NCBI GenBank assembly: GCA_029948255.1
Contig: JALIZF010001916.1
Coordinates: 711,001 to 775,000, forward strand
Origin: Telmatactis stephensoni
Taxonomy: Eukaryota > Cnidaria > Anthozoa > Actiniaria > Isophelliidae
DNA: 64,000 nucleotides
Direction of reading: 5' to 3'
Both the position numbers and the translations under genes were made by a program. Every line of letters begins with the position of its first letter. Within the stretch, counting starts at the first letter, position 1. The notes under the pieces are model-generated. The model was given only the letters and a program-made list of their open reading frames with translations, was not told the DNA's origin and did no database searches. This document shows, piece after piece, positions 35,081-55,839 of this stretch.

Positions 35081-35240
35081 AGACTAAAGTCTGGTTTTCA
35101 CTAGTGGTATAAGCATTAAATACAAGCAACATGCAGACTCAGTATTGCACTGCTCATTTATAGTGGTGCTTTTCTTTACACCTATGTAATTGATTGCAAT
35201 ACAGAGTCTGTATATGAACTGAGACCAGCAGATAATTTCA
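35081..35240. mobile_element. MITE, ACTAAAGTCTGGTTTTCACT end (truncated)
   Basis: It shares ACTAAAGT, TTTTCACTAGTG, AGCAACAT, CAGACTCA and TTTACACCTATGT blocks in order with the more complete element at 51818-52009 in the PP1 gene. The right terminus seems lost. Confidence 0.65.
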
Positions 35241-35280
35241 GATAAGAGGATAAATGCAAGTCCAAATAGCTGCATTTTCA

Positions 35281-35600
35281 GGAAATAAAATAAATAATAA
35301 ATAAATAAATAATTTTCTACAGTAGATGCATGTAGTGGCTATTCTTCTGCTGGCACTCACACTTACTACCTCTACATTAAATATTTTGCATACATTGCTT
35401 AACTCACGTTGATTTTTGCTGAGTGAGGAAAAGCTGGAGAACCCAGAGAAAAAACCCTCGTGACATGGTAGAGAACAACACATCAAACAAATTCAATTCA
35501 CATATGATCCGATGCCAAAGCCAGGGCTTCGAATGGACAATTCCTGTGACAGTAACATAAAGTACAGCACTCCATGTGATGGCTAGGGGCCAATCTGCTG
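35281..35600 (-). mobile_element. tRNA-derived SINE (family B)
   Basis: Read on the minus strand, the GTGAATTGAATTTGTTTGAT, GTTGTTCTCTACCATG and CACGAGGGTTTTTTCTC blocks match the copy at 58329-58650. A degraded B-box (ATTCGAAGCCC) precedes them, and the 3' end is an (ATTT)n tail at 35285-35315. Confidence 0.8.
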
Positions 35601-35861
35601 AATTACCGCAATGTCTCACAGGAAGAGACAGTTGAATATTGCTGAATATACAACAGTGTTCCTGCTTCCTGATTGGCTGTACTTTCTATGGTGTGGGATA
35701 AAACAGCATATATCATCAAGAGGTCACATGACATAAATAAATAACCAATAAAACAATATTATTTTTCTACTTATTTATTTACATAAACTTTAATTTACAT
35801 TTATTGTGACAATATCTGTTTAGATGGTTTGCTATTATTTTCTGCTACTAAAATTAGTCTT

Positions 35862-40171
<4,310 letters not shown>

Positions 40172-40421
40172 ATTGGATTTCCCATGGTGCTTTGTTTGTT
40201 ATTGCTTGGGCTCCCCGTGTGATGGATTTTCTTGGCAGGATGTAAAGCTTGTTCAAAAACTATAGTAACCATATGCCTGAGGGATCTTGTGGTTTATTTC
40301 AAACTAATCGTCTTTTTCTCTGTCTTCCGTTATTAACGGTAAATTTGAGATGCAAGATTCACATTTATGTTTAAAGACCAAATATTTTTCGCGGGAAAAT
40401 CAACGTTGAAATCAACAAATT
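40172..40421. promoter_or_regulatory. Divergent promoter, COQ5 and ankyrin gene
   Basis: Only 250 bp separate the two start codons. The COQ5 start lies in CCAATATGGCGGCCAACATG, close to the YY1-type signal ATGGCGGC that often overlaps starts of mitochondrial genes. Sharing of one promoter by both genes is inferred from distance. Confidence 0.55.
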
Positions 40422-43400
40422 ATGGCGCTAAAAAAGAGAGGTCAGCTTAAATTTCATTAGCATTTAGCTTGTCCGGTATATATACAATCGTTGTGCTATT
40501 GCCTTTTTTGTTTAATTATTTAGATTTCCAGAAGATCGCTCAGCAGATTCAAGAGTTTTTAAGCAAGTTAGTTTGCGAGGAGGATACTGCGGACTTACGA
40601 GATGCTTTGAATTTAGTTTTACTTTATATGCAAAGGTACTACAAGACACTACGAAGTCGAAGCCATTCGAATACTATATCTCCACGCTCAGAACACCATC
40701 GCTCCCGCTCCATCAGTGGCACTTTGCTTATTACAAGTAGCTGTGGTGCGATCAGCCCTGTTTCTCCAGCTTGTGGGGTTTCTAACCAGTTTGAGTGGAA
40801 ATGGTTCAATCTCGAGTCTCCGAGACTATCAGCTAGTTTGGGGACAAATGAATTTTCTTCGCTGTCACCGTTTTTGCACGCTACCAAAGTAGGTGAAGTG
40901 GAGGTGTTAAAAGAACTGATCAGCAAAGGTAATAGCTTCGTCAATTATATCGATAGGAAAATCTCGTGAAAATGTAAGCTTACAATTTTTATTTTAATCC
41001 CCCCAAAAAATTTAAGCTTAATCTTTTGAACCCTGTTGATAGCGAACTGCTAAAACTCAGTTGAACATTATTCATTCTTAAACAAGACTTTTAGTTTTTG
41101 TTTTTGTTATCGAAGTAGATGATAAAATTATGATTTTATTTTGCTTTTTCGCTTAAATATTATACAGGATGACTGATTAAATAACACTGTGAGAAGTATG
41201 TCAACAAATGTTATCAAACAAGGTTTTTAGCACCTCATTAAGAAATTATGTGATTTCAATCTTGCTTCTAGAAACAGTTAAATTATGAAACCTTCTTTGT
41301 ATATCGTTGTCCCTTTGTATTCACAAAACTTGCTTCCTTGTAAACTGCTGTTTTCTTTGTAGAATATGTCCCCTACAACAGGATACTGGCTCATGCCAAG
41401 TGGTATTTGAAAGCTTTATCTCTGAAAATGTGACAGTATTAACCAATAAATCCACAAACAGTCAGTCTTTTTGCTTGGTCCCCAAGTTACTGCAGGCTGC
41501 AGGCTACTCTTTTCCCAATTCATATATGACCATTTTTGAACTAAAATGTAAATTATACATTTAGGGACTTGTCAGAAATTAGCAGAGAGGGGGGGGAAGG
41601 GGAGGTGGAACATGGGGGAGGGTCATAATGAAAAGGGAGGGTCATGAAAAAAATGGGCAGTGAGAAAGGGAATATTTTGTTATTTTAGGCCAAATCCCAG
41701 GGTCAGGAAACTTCATTCCCATCACTAGGGAGGGTTACATCATTTTCATCAATCAATTTAAAATCTCCACCCCTCCCCCCTCTAAATTTCTGACAAGTCC
41801 CTTATGGAACTACTTTGAGTAAAGCATTTTAACTCCAAGAACTTTATAATGGGACAACATTAAAGCAAATAAATAGGATCTAGAGACTTGATAAGCTGAG
41901 TAGTATTGTATGGAATTAAATGGTCTTTGATAGGGGGGACCCACTTCTTTGAGCGGTAATGAAATGGTTACCTTTTTAAGAAATGGTATAAAGAAAGGTA
42001 ATGGTTTCGACTTTGGGGTGGAGCCTTCCTTTGTAAAAGTTGGTCAAGTACCCCTGGGGTGGTGGAAACCAAGCACACAAGAAGTGTGTAAAGTTATAAA
42101 AAGTTTATAAATAATTTTCTGAAGGGTAGGGTGATAACACCCTATAATATGCAAACCTCACCCTTCAGAAATTTGTGATAGTTCATAAAGACATACAATT
42201 GATTCCTAGATGAACTTAATTCTCTTGCCATTAGATCCAGATGTCATTAGTTCTGTGGATGGCCTTGGTAGGAATGGTGTAATGTATGCTGTACATGGTA
42301 ATACTGACAAACATACAGAGTGTCTGGACTTCTTGCTGAGACAGACCAGTTGTTCTCTTGATCATCAAGCAAATGGTAAGTCGTATTCCCTGTGTAGTGT
42401 GGTGTAGGGATTAGGATTGGTTAGGTAGTGTTGGCAGGTAGGGGTGAAGAGAGATGAGAGGTAGTATTAGTTTGGTTGGTGGGGTGCTGGTTGGTAAGTG
42501 AGAATAGGGGCAGTTACTGGGAGTGGGTGGATTGGATGGTGCCCCATTTTTTCAGCAAAACTGCTACCAATTTTAAACCTTTCCCTACAAAAATGTAATA
42601 TTGCAACATTTTTTGGAGACATGTCCAGATATATAGCACCCCATTCAGAATTCTTGGCTCCACCCTTGTAGAGGGGGGGAGGGGTGGATTTAAACTATGT
42701 CATTATAAGAATCAGTTAGGGTGAAATATGTCCTTTTTATTGCAGACGACTCTACTGCCCTCCATGTGGCAGCACATGAGAACAATTCAGCAGCATTAAG
42801 TCTTTTGTTACAGAATAAGGTGAGCTCTTGCAGAAATTTCAAAAAAGCAAGCTTCAAAATTAGGAATCATTCTGATGGTTTGTCTGTACACTAATTGTAG
42901 GCATCTTGTAACATTGCTGATAATGAAGGACGGACAGCTCTACACTGGGCAGCAGCTAATTCCTCTGTTGATAATCTCAAGGTTATTTGTAAAATATATT
43001 AGGTTTACATGTTAATGTTCGGCACACAAAGGGTGGGTCTAGGGTGTGGCCATACAATACTAGAGCAACATTTTGTGCCATGCCAAGATGGGGTCATTGC
43101 CATGATGTCTATAAAAACATTTGAAATTCCTGCCGTGACCATGCCATTTTCACAGTCATATGAAATCTACTCTAGTTGACTGTATTTTGGTCATATAAAC
43201 ACCGACAAGAACAAGATTGCACAAGCACAAGATGTAGGGGAGGGGTGGATGAGAGGGAATATTATGTACATTCACTGATAGTAATCTATTGTTATCTATA
43301 GCTACTGCTGCAACATGGTGCTAACATAGCTGTCAATGACTATGAGGGTCTCACACCAGCAATGTGGGCGTGTCACTTTGAACAACTCCAGAATCTTCTT

Positions 43401-46400
43401 GTACTCAAATCAGCCCTTGCTCGCACAGATCCACGGGAGGAAGCACTGTTTGAGGAGACTGACCTGAAGGGCAAAACTGTTGTTCATTGGGCTGTCAATA
43501 AAATAGGCTCTATACAATGTCTTAAGGTCACAACACTGGAGTATTATGTTGTGTTTTATATATATATTCATTGTGTAGTTCCAGAAAATATCCATACCCC
43601 CCGAGGGTTTTTTCTTTTGAGACCCCCATACCCCCTGGAATTTCCGTTCCCAGTGGTGTTCGTAAGACCCCTCTATCCCCTGGAATTTCCACGATTTTTC
43701 CAAGTTTGGTTTTTACTACCCCCTGGAAAACCCCAATGCCTAATAATTTATGTTAAAAGTGAACTCCCATCTGGATCAGAGGTGTCCATCTTAGAGAGAG
43801 TTGAAATGTAATGGATATGTGTGATTGTGCAGTGAGGGACCAGTCATGGGTGTCTGCTTCAGAGAGGTGTCTGTTACATGAGAGTTCACTGTAGATAAAT
43901 TTCAGGAAACTGAATATTGCATCTGATTTTCTGATTTTAGGAACTGCTAACAGTTAAGACAGGACTTTTGGGTGACAGAGAGAAAAAGAATATCTTGCAC
44001 ACTGCTGCTGAAGAAGGTAATTGCAGTAATCAATGTTGGATGCAAGTGCTCTTGGAAGAGATTCTCTCCTTTACACTGTCACAGTGCCTTCCCCCTCTCC
44101 ATAGAAATTATGAAATTTAAAAAAATAGTGGGTGCATTATTGCTGCTTGTGAAAGTTTTACTTTTTTATGATAAAAACACTGGCCCTCAAAATGTGTCCA
44201 GCACATTTGTTTCTTTGATACAAATGCTTAGTTTGCTAATCAACATGTCTCATTTGTCTTCAGGTGTTCTACCAGCATGTCAATTAGTGCTTGATGTCTG
44301 TGGTAGTGAGTGTCTGTCCATAACAGACAGTAAAGGTAGAACACCATTACATCTTGCTGCCCTGTGTGGTCATGCAGAAATAATTAACTTTCTCCTTGAC
44401 CAAGGAGGTAGGTCATCCATTCACAGATGCTACATTGGACAACTAGTATAACTTTTTGTGTTAATAATTAAAAGTAGTGTAACATTGTATGCATGCCTGC
44501 AAGAAATTGATGGTTATAATGTTGTGTCTTTGTGAAGCTTGCAAAATCTGCACCTGCCATATGTTGCTTCAACAATGTTGTGCTAAGAATGGAAGCTGTA
44601 TGCCATATGTTGCCAACTTTTAACACAATGCAGTACTGCTGTACTGTAACATTACCATGAAGACAGTGTAACAAAGTTATATGGAATTAGTTTCAGAGGG
44701 GTTTAGTTGTGTTTTGACGCAGTGTAATTCATGCATTCTACCATGATCCATTCACAGTTAATATATATTATTTTATGGCTCAAAAAACAATAAATGAAGC
44801 AACACAATCCTGACATGCAATATGTGCTGAGCTTGTTTGTGAAGGTACAACACAAGATAGGGGTTGGCGACATAACTGTGAATGGATCATGGCTGTGACA
44901 AGCTGCCCACTGATCATCAAGGCAGAAAAAAACATGGCCTATTGGGGTTGGAATTAATGCAATACCCCCAACCCCCTCCAATGTCATGCTGATCGATGTC
45001 ACTGGAAGTTAATTGAGAATGGAAAGTGTTTTTCTCACCATAAATATCATTTGTTGCACAAATAATTTCTTTTTTTCATTTAAGCTGATCTTTCTGCCTG
45101 TGACAACAACAGTCTAACTGCAGTAGATATTATTAAAGGAAAACATCTCTATTATTGCATGATGGTCCTGGGCCTGAACCCACAATATCAGAATCTTTGT
45201 CCAGCAGATGATAAGGATGTAACCAATGATGTTATACAAGAAATACAGTCAGTAATGGTTTCTCTCCATCTTTTTGCATTTCTGTTTGATTGGACCCTAG
45301 GATTTACTTCTCAATAGTTCCTTTGATCCTATAATTTCAGAAATAATCAACAAATAAAGCCTTCTGCTCCTCCAGCAAATGAAGTCTGTCAAAACTATAA
45401 TGTGAGGAAAGACCTCAACCAGAAGTCTAAGACAAGTGCCCCCATTAGGAGAAAATCAGAACCTGACAAACGACCCATCCCTCTCCCAAGGCAAACTAGG
45501 AAAAACTCAGCACCACCTTCAGTGCAGGACCAGGAAAATAAAACCAAAGAAATTAAATCAGAGAAAGATATTTTAAACGATACAATTGCAAAGAACCAAG
45601 AAAGCAGTAAAAACTGCAGTGACGACTCAGATGGCAAAGAACACCAAGGTCCAGTTAGACGACATAGTCTTCTCATGAGACAGGGGGGAATTCAGGAAGA
45701 CTTGGCACCCTACGAGGGTGGGACTTCATTTGACATGCGAACACAAGGAGGAGATGAAATTGTCTTCCTTGGAGACATGGATGATCTTCAAACTAATGTG
45801 GGTGATCTAGATGACGATATAGAGATTGAATGTGGTTTTGCTCAAGAGGAAGAAGATAACTTTGTTTACTCAAGTCAACAGTTGGCTGAAGGGCGTGGCA
45901 GTCCATCAAGTATTCATAGTGAACCTGATCATGCAGACAATTGCAGTGTTAGTGTAGAATTAAGTGTTTCTAGTTTAGGTAGTGATAATGAAGAAGTCTT
46001 ACATCATGATGCAGTGGATAATAATGGTCATTCACCCAATGAATATCAATACTCATCTGAGCATCAAAGGAATAAGGTAAGATGAGCATCAAAGGAATAA
46101 GGTAAGATACAATCAGCATCTTTGAAATATGGAAAATCACTTACAGTTTTGGAGTGTTTTAATAATACAGGACAACCCCAATTAATATTAATCCCTATTA
46201 ATCCCTATAATATTATTATTATCATCCAGTAATAAATTATTATAATCCATGAATAACTTATTATAATCGAGTTGTAGATTATTATAAGCCCATAATAGAT
46301 TATTATAATTACTAAATGGATCAAGGCATGGGAAAAACTCAGAGGGACCAGATTATTATTTATATTATAATCTGGACTAATATTAATCTGCCAGATTAAA

Positions 46401-48084
46401 ATAAGATTAATATTAATCCTAGTAAGAATTAATATTAATCAGATTAATTCCAACTAGGATTAGTAATGGATTAAGGCACAGCTCAAACCTCAGTAATACA
46501 TTATAATAATCTATTATAATTATCGGATTATAATAATCTATAAATAATCTAAATGTCTGTAAAAAGATTAAGACATAGACCCCCTCAATGAGCATCACTG
46601 CTCTTGGGGTTAATGTCAAGACAAATATGTTTAAATGAAAAAATATTTAACTGGATTATATTAGTATTAGGATGAATATTAATCCAATTAATATCAATCA
46701 ATGTTGTCCTTGATAATAGATCACACCAATGAATAGAGCTGAGCAGCAACAAGGTGTACTCATGCCACCCCATCCACCCCAAGGGTATCCTCCGCCTCAA
46801 CCACATCCACCACACACCTTCAACGAACATGATCCTCCACAAGTTGAACATCGAAACTCAGAACCTTCAGTGAACAACAAAGAAAAGAAAAAGAAGAAAA
46901 AGAACAAACAAAAAGAAGTTATCAACAGAGCCTACACAACCAGCAGGTCCACAACGAGGAGTTATTGCTCCTCTCGACCCACCTGAAAAGTTACCACATG
47001 GGCCCTCTAAATTGGGTGGCATGGATACAACAGCACCCAGACCAGGCCCTTGGGAGCATCCTAGCTTAGGAATTTTAAGAAGAGGCTCACCAGAATCTCC
47101 ACGGCTTGGTCTCCATGCTTCATATAGTACTCCAAGTGAATTAGAGGTGGAAGACTATCCAAGAGGTAAGCTTGCCATTAGGCCCAAATTGTTTGCACAC
47201 AGTGGTGTTCAAACAAGATGCAGGTGGCTGGTTCCTGAAAGCCTAGATTAAAATGAATGGTTATTTTTGAACAAGGATTAGCACTAATCAGGCTATTGGG
47301 AACCTGGGCCAGCATGTTAGCTTGTAGTGACTTGATGTTTGGTCAGGATGTTACTGCCCTGTAGTTGTGAAACATTACATCTTTAATAACATTACCTTTG
47401 CTTGACATCTTAATTTTAGAAGGAAACATGTTCAGTGACCGGCCTAGAACACCTGAACCACCCCAAAGTCCAAGAGACATCGCAAATAAACCAGTTTACT
47501 GCCCCACTCCCCCTAGTTTAGGGGCTGGTAGAGATGACAGAGGAATGGCATATAGTCCTGGTTCAACCCCATTGGCTCATGGTCAGGCATTATTAAGGAA
47601 TACAGTAAGTAATACTCAAGATTATAGAGCAGATTTTGTATGAGTGTGAAAGTGCCACCACACTGTCACAGCACAGTTTAAGGCAGGAATTTCGAATGTT
47701 TTTATAGAAAACACAGCACTGACACAGTCAAGGCACTGTAAATAATGACTGGTCCATAACCTTTTAGGAGATTCCATAGACCTTTATCACAAAGAATAAT
47801 TATATGCAAGCCTCACTCTGACTAAAACAAGAGCACCATCTAATGAAAGTCATCGTTTTGTTGAGTCAGAGTGAGGCTGACCAGACATCTGCATATGATT
47901 AATAGCTTTGTATGACTATTTTTATCTGTTACTTTCTGAAAATTTGTCTTATCAGGATATGATGAGAGGACCTCAGTCTGGAAAACTGGACTTGCGAACA
48001 AATTCAGGATCATTGTCTAGATCAAAGAGCCCTCAGCATACCTTTAGTCTACATGGTCCTTTACCTCACCCTCCAAAAAAATAG
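40422..48084 (+). CDS. Ankyrin-repeat protein, about 940 residues, thirteen exons
   Basis: Coding exons: 40422-40440, 40524-40928, 42235-42375, 42746-42819, 42901-42981, 43302-43526, 43941-44016, 44264-44407, 45085-45247, 45341-46076, 46720-47165, 47420-47604, 47956-48084; phases agree throughout. N-terminal helix (MALKKRDFQKIAQQIQEF), a Ser/Arg-rich stretch, then about eight ankyrin repeats (roughly residues 125-430) with good consensus units such as DNEGRTALHWAAA and DSKGRTPLHLAALCGHAEII, then a long disordered tail with basic-Ser (RRKSEPDKRPIPLPRQTRK), acidic and Pro-rich stretches. The layout recalls inversin/ANKRD-type scaffolds, but I do not recognise the orthologue. Exon 11 switches frame in an A-rich tract (about 46880-46920): one base too many separates NKQK... 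from EPTQPAGPQRG. A 25-bp tandem copy duplicates the exon 10 donor. Confidence 0.75.
41564..41801. mobile_element. MITE, GGGACTTGTCAGAAATT termini, TTA duplication
   Basis: GGGACTTGTCAGAAATT and AATTTCTGACAAGTCCC are perfect inverted ends, flanked by TTA at 41561-41563 and 41802-41804. G-rich subterminal tract on one side and C-rich on the other. In intron 2 of the ankyrin gene. Confidence 0.85.
43575..43745. repeat. CCCCCTGGAATTTCC repeat
   Basis: Three to four units of ACCCCCTGGAATTTCC-type sequence, part of a wider repeat (AATATCCATACCCCCCGAGG). In intron 6 of the ankyrin gene. Confidence 0.55.
44741..44892. repeat. Foldback, CCATGATCCATTCACAGTTA
   Basis: CCATGATCCATTCACAGTTA at the left is exactly inverted at 44873-44892, enclosing about 110 bp. 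In intron 8 of the ankyrin gene. Probable MITE. Confidence 0.65.
46059..46108 (+). repeat. 25-bp tandem duplication over a splice donor
   Basis: The unit GAGCATCAAAGGAATAAGGT plus AAGAT is repeated exactly, head to tail. Each copy contains AATAAG|GTAAGA. Use of the first donor (after 46076) keeps frame; use of the second adds GTA AGA and then TGA. Confidence 0.9.
46150..46560. repeat. TTATAAT / TTAATATTAATC-rich intron block
   Basis: Dense imperfect repeats of GATTATTATAATC and ATTAATATTAATC fill most of ankyrin gene intron 10. They are self-complementary and could fold. Confidence 0.7.
46563..46650 (+). repeat. Dispersed 3'-tail repeat, copy 1
   Basis: GACATAGACCCCCTCAATGA, CTCTTGGGGTTAATGTCAAG and AAATATGTTTAAATGAAA are shared in order with 53222-53305 and, inverted, 62222-62298. 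Probably the 3' end of a retroelement. Confidence 0.65.
47803..47905. mobile_element. Short MITE, ATTATATGCAAGCCTCACTC family
   Basis: ATTATATGCAAGCCTCACTC is inverted as GAGTGAGGCTGACCAGACAT followed by CTGCATATGATT. Same family as 37087-37190. In ankyrin gene intron 12. Confidence 0.65.
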
Positions 48085-48879
48085 AAACATTCTTAGCTTT
48101 AACAAGTCTTTATAAAATATCATTTTGAGATGTAACGTGCTTGCTGATTGGCTAGCAACCGACTAGCTCAAAAACAGCAAAATATTTTAGAAAAGCAATA
48201 TTAATGATTGCTTGTCCATGTACTGTAAAATCTTGAAAGATGTAGAACACTCAAGCAAGCAAGAGAAACACTAAGCTATGCCTCATGTTCCTAGGATATA
48301 GCTATAATATCTTGTGCTCTACATCTCCCAAAGTGTTTATATCACAGTACAGAGATATGTGTTCACCTTTGATATTGCTCATTATGCAAGTTACTGAGTG
48401 GAACAATAACTCAACAAAAGAGGTGTTACAATGTTTATCAGAATTTATACAGTGATGTAAAATTTGCCACAGGATAGATCTGTAAATAACATTTCTAAAT
48501 ATGTATTTATTTACTTTGAATATACAAGTTATAATTTTAAACACTTTTGTATTTTCCATTTTCTCCCTGATAATGGCCGGACCAAAGGTCCAAAAGCTGG
48601 GATTAAAACCCATAATGTGGAAGAAACATGTTTAATCATTAATCATTTTTATATCATTCACTTCAACAATCACATTTTACGTAGCAAACTATATGCAGTT
48701 GTCAAATAGCATTAGAAACAGTATCATCAATTTTTGTAACCTTACCAAAGGAGCTAAGTTATCATCATAAAATGAACATAGATTTCATAGTAGCCATAAA
48801 ATAAACTAGAATTTTGACATTTATTGGTGTTTTAGTCAGAGTAAACAAACAACTTGCCTGCACAAGATGCAGACTACAA
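48085..48879. other. Ankyrin gene 3' flank, no further gene
   Basis: Probably 3' UTR at the left; no other gene or repeat recognised. Confidence 0.4.
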
Positions 48880-49012
48880 TAGAGGGATTTCACGGCAGCC
48901 ATGTTTGTGGTCAAAATAAAAATTGCTTTTCTCTCAAGGGAAATCAAATCTTTTCTCATTTAAAAACTTTCTATTGTACTTGTCCACAAACATGGCTGCT
49001 CTATCCTCTATC
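48880..49012. repeat. Foldback with CAGCCATGTTTGTGG arms
   Basis: AGAGGGATTTCACGGCAGCC then ATGTTTGTGG pairs with CCACAAACATGGCTGCTCTA then TCCTCT. About 70 bp lie between the arms. Probable small MITE. Confidence 0.65.
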
Positions 49013-49256
49013 AATCAAATCCAGTCCAATAATGGACTTGGTGTCATCAACCCTTATATATCCTCAGATATCCAGTGATATTATTTCCTCACTGGTTTCT
49101 CACTCGGAAAGAAACACTCCTGGGAATGTTGTCTATTAGAACTTGTCTCTGAAGTCAAAGTTTATTATGGGAGAATTTAATGGCTTTTGTATAAATTTAT
49201 CTCCACAACAAGGTCTAAATTGTAACAGCTGTTACAATTTAAACAATGGTTTGACA

Positions 49257-49654
49257 ATAGACCCATGTCACATAAAGCATGACGTTATAAATTATTTGAT
49301 TTACCAGAAAAAGGAATTCACTATCAAATAGTAAAATTGCAAAGTTTCATAAAGATTGGCCTCCAACTGACGAAGAAATGAATTTTTGAAAGTAAGCATT
49401 TTTACAAAGAAATGTACTGTGGACGTGCATCGCATGCACGCCCAGCCTCGTTATCAGGCTAGACACATACATTTCTTTGCAAAAATTTTCACTCAAAATG
49501 CTTACATTTAAAATTCATATCTTCGTCAGTTTAAGGGCAATCTTTACGAAACTTTGCAACTTTACTATTTTTCAATGTGACAAATTTGATAGTAACTCCT
49601 TTTCCCGATAAATCAAATATTCTATTATGTCACGCTAGGGTGATAAGGGTCTAT
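49257..49654. mobile_element. Foldback MITE, ATAGACCC termini, copy 2
   Basis: It starts ATAGACCCATGTCAC and ends GTGATAAGGGTCTAT. The internal palindrome around TACATTTCTTTGC and the GGACGTGCATCGCATGCACG centre match copy 1 at 4762-5181. Confidence 0.85.
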
Positions 49655-51223
49655 GAGGGATTTGGAAAATCACTCAATAGCACATGGAATGGTTGTCCAG
49701 TCTCCTTCAATAAGAAGAATCAATGACAAAAATGTCCAACCAATGAAATAATAATGCAAGACCATATTAGGCATTCTAAGATAAAAGTTTAATAGTTGAT
49801 TTAATAACTCATTTACATATTGAACTGTACAAGTATAAGAATGAATGGAGTACAGACTAAGCTGAGAGAGAAATTGCATAATCAATGGACTCAATCAGAG
49901 CTAAGCAAATCAATGTCATTTTACCCAACAACTCTTGAGGCTGTAAATTTTGGCTTCTGTCAATCCAATTATAAACTCAGATTATAGTGATTGACAGAAG
50001 CGGAGTTGAGTTGTGTGGGATATTGTGTCATGAAAATGGTATAAAAGACTATGCAATAACCCTGAGTGTTAATCCACTATGTAAAATCCTTTCAATACAC
50101 ATTTATACTAAGATATCAAAATAATATTGAACAATGTGACTTTCATGAAAACAAGAAAGTATTGTTTTTCTAAAAACACTCCCACAAAACAAGAATACAC
50201 TAAATACTTCTTTATACATTAAAATGAAGACAAATCCTACTTAAATCTTATAAATTCCTAGATATAATAGGAAGAATGATGACAATAACTAAATTTTGAA
50301 AAGTTAATGAAAATAAACTCTTTGTATGGAATAACTCATAAACTCAGTATGGACAGCTCATGGTAATAACCCTTTAAGTATACTTTTAGATTGTAGAAAA
50401 AGGGTTTGTTTTAGAATTGTTGCAAGGATGGCCAGAGTGAAATTCAAGTTAAAGTAAATTCGACACTAAAACTGCAGTATCAGTGATATCACAAATCTGC
50501 ACACTAGATCAAGAACATTTTTTGGTAAGAATATTTTATATTAAATCTCTGATAGCTTAATGACTTAAGGGAGAAGAATATAATGATTTCTCATTGCAAA
50601 CTGACTTCTCAAGGATCAATTTAAATAAGACAACAGATCATTAAAATTACTTCTCACATAAATAAGTTGATAAAAATGTTACTACTGGCCAACACATGCA
50701 ATCATGATCACTAATAATGTAGGATTGAACACAATCCTAGATTAAGTGTTCTTCCTTCTTAATTAGGTGTTATCAGTGGAAGATCACATCACTGAAACAC
50801 AACCACAAAGCAGTTAAAAGCTGCAATTAAATTAAAAGATAGACCAGAGATGAGTGTGTGAGAGAGAAATTCATAACCACAATTTCTGGGTTTTGCTTCA
50901 GTGATTGTAGAAATCAGTGAGGATATTTTAGGAAGGAAGAATGACTTATTTTTCTGAAAAAGTGTAACTGCCAAACAGCCTACTTTACAATTCCCATTAC
51001 ATTAGAATTATGTACAAGTCAATAATTATTCCTCTAATTTATCAAAACAAAAGCTCCAGCATAATGTTTGGAGATCCTTAATTTGACAATACATCTCTTA
51101 TCTACCTAAGTACTTTAGTACATAACTTTATATGGACGTGAATTAAACTGGATTGGTGATAGAAGAATTGATGTACAAAACAACAAAGAGTTCTTGTATA
51201 ATACACAATGTTCAATCATGGTT
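49655..51223. other. Gene-free AT-rich interval
   Basis: One hairpin at 49929-50007 (GGCTTCTGTCAAT against ATTGACAGAAGC, with outer CAACTC/GAGTTG). No exon recognised; the right part is likely the PP1 3' UTR region. Confidence 0.45.
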
Positions 51224-55494
<4,271 letters not shown>

Positions 55495-55605
55495 TCCCTA
55501 GGAAGTTTCTGTGGTGTATCTAGTTGTTAATGTTAAAATCAGAGTCTATCCAAAAGCAATCCTTGAGTAGGATGGAATAGGATTGAATTTGGATACTTAA
55601 TGACA

Positions 55606-55616
55606 AAGATGGCGGC
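55606..55616 (+). promoter_or_regulatory. YY1-like site AAGATGGCGGC
   Basis: A full match to the classical animal YY1 core motif, 112 bp upstream of the PP1 start codon. No coding frame of note starts at its ATG. Function is inferred from sequence only. Confidence 0.45.
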
Positions 55617-55839
55617 TCAAATCTAACACCGGTTTCCCTCGGGCCTCTGACGTCATAACGGTTGCATTTTGACAAGCGACAGGAATTAGAGTTTGGAATG
55701 GTGGACCAAGTGGATTGAGGACTGGAATGTTTGTCCTGAATATGGAATGATTATAATAAAAACACACAACTAGATCTCATATATCACTAAATATTGTTTT
55801 TCTTTCACGATATCACTTTTATTCTGTAGTATATTGGAT

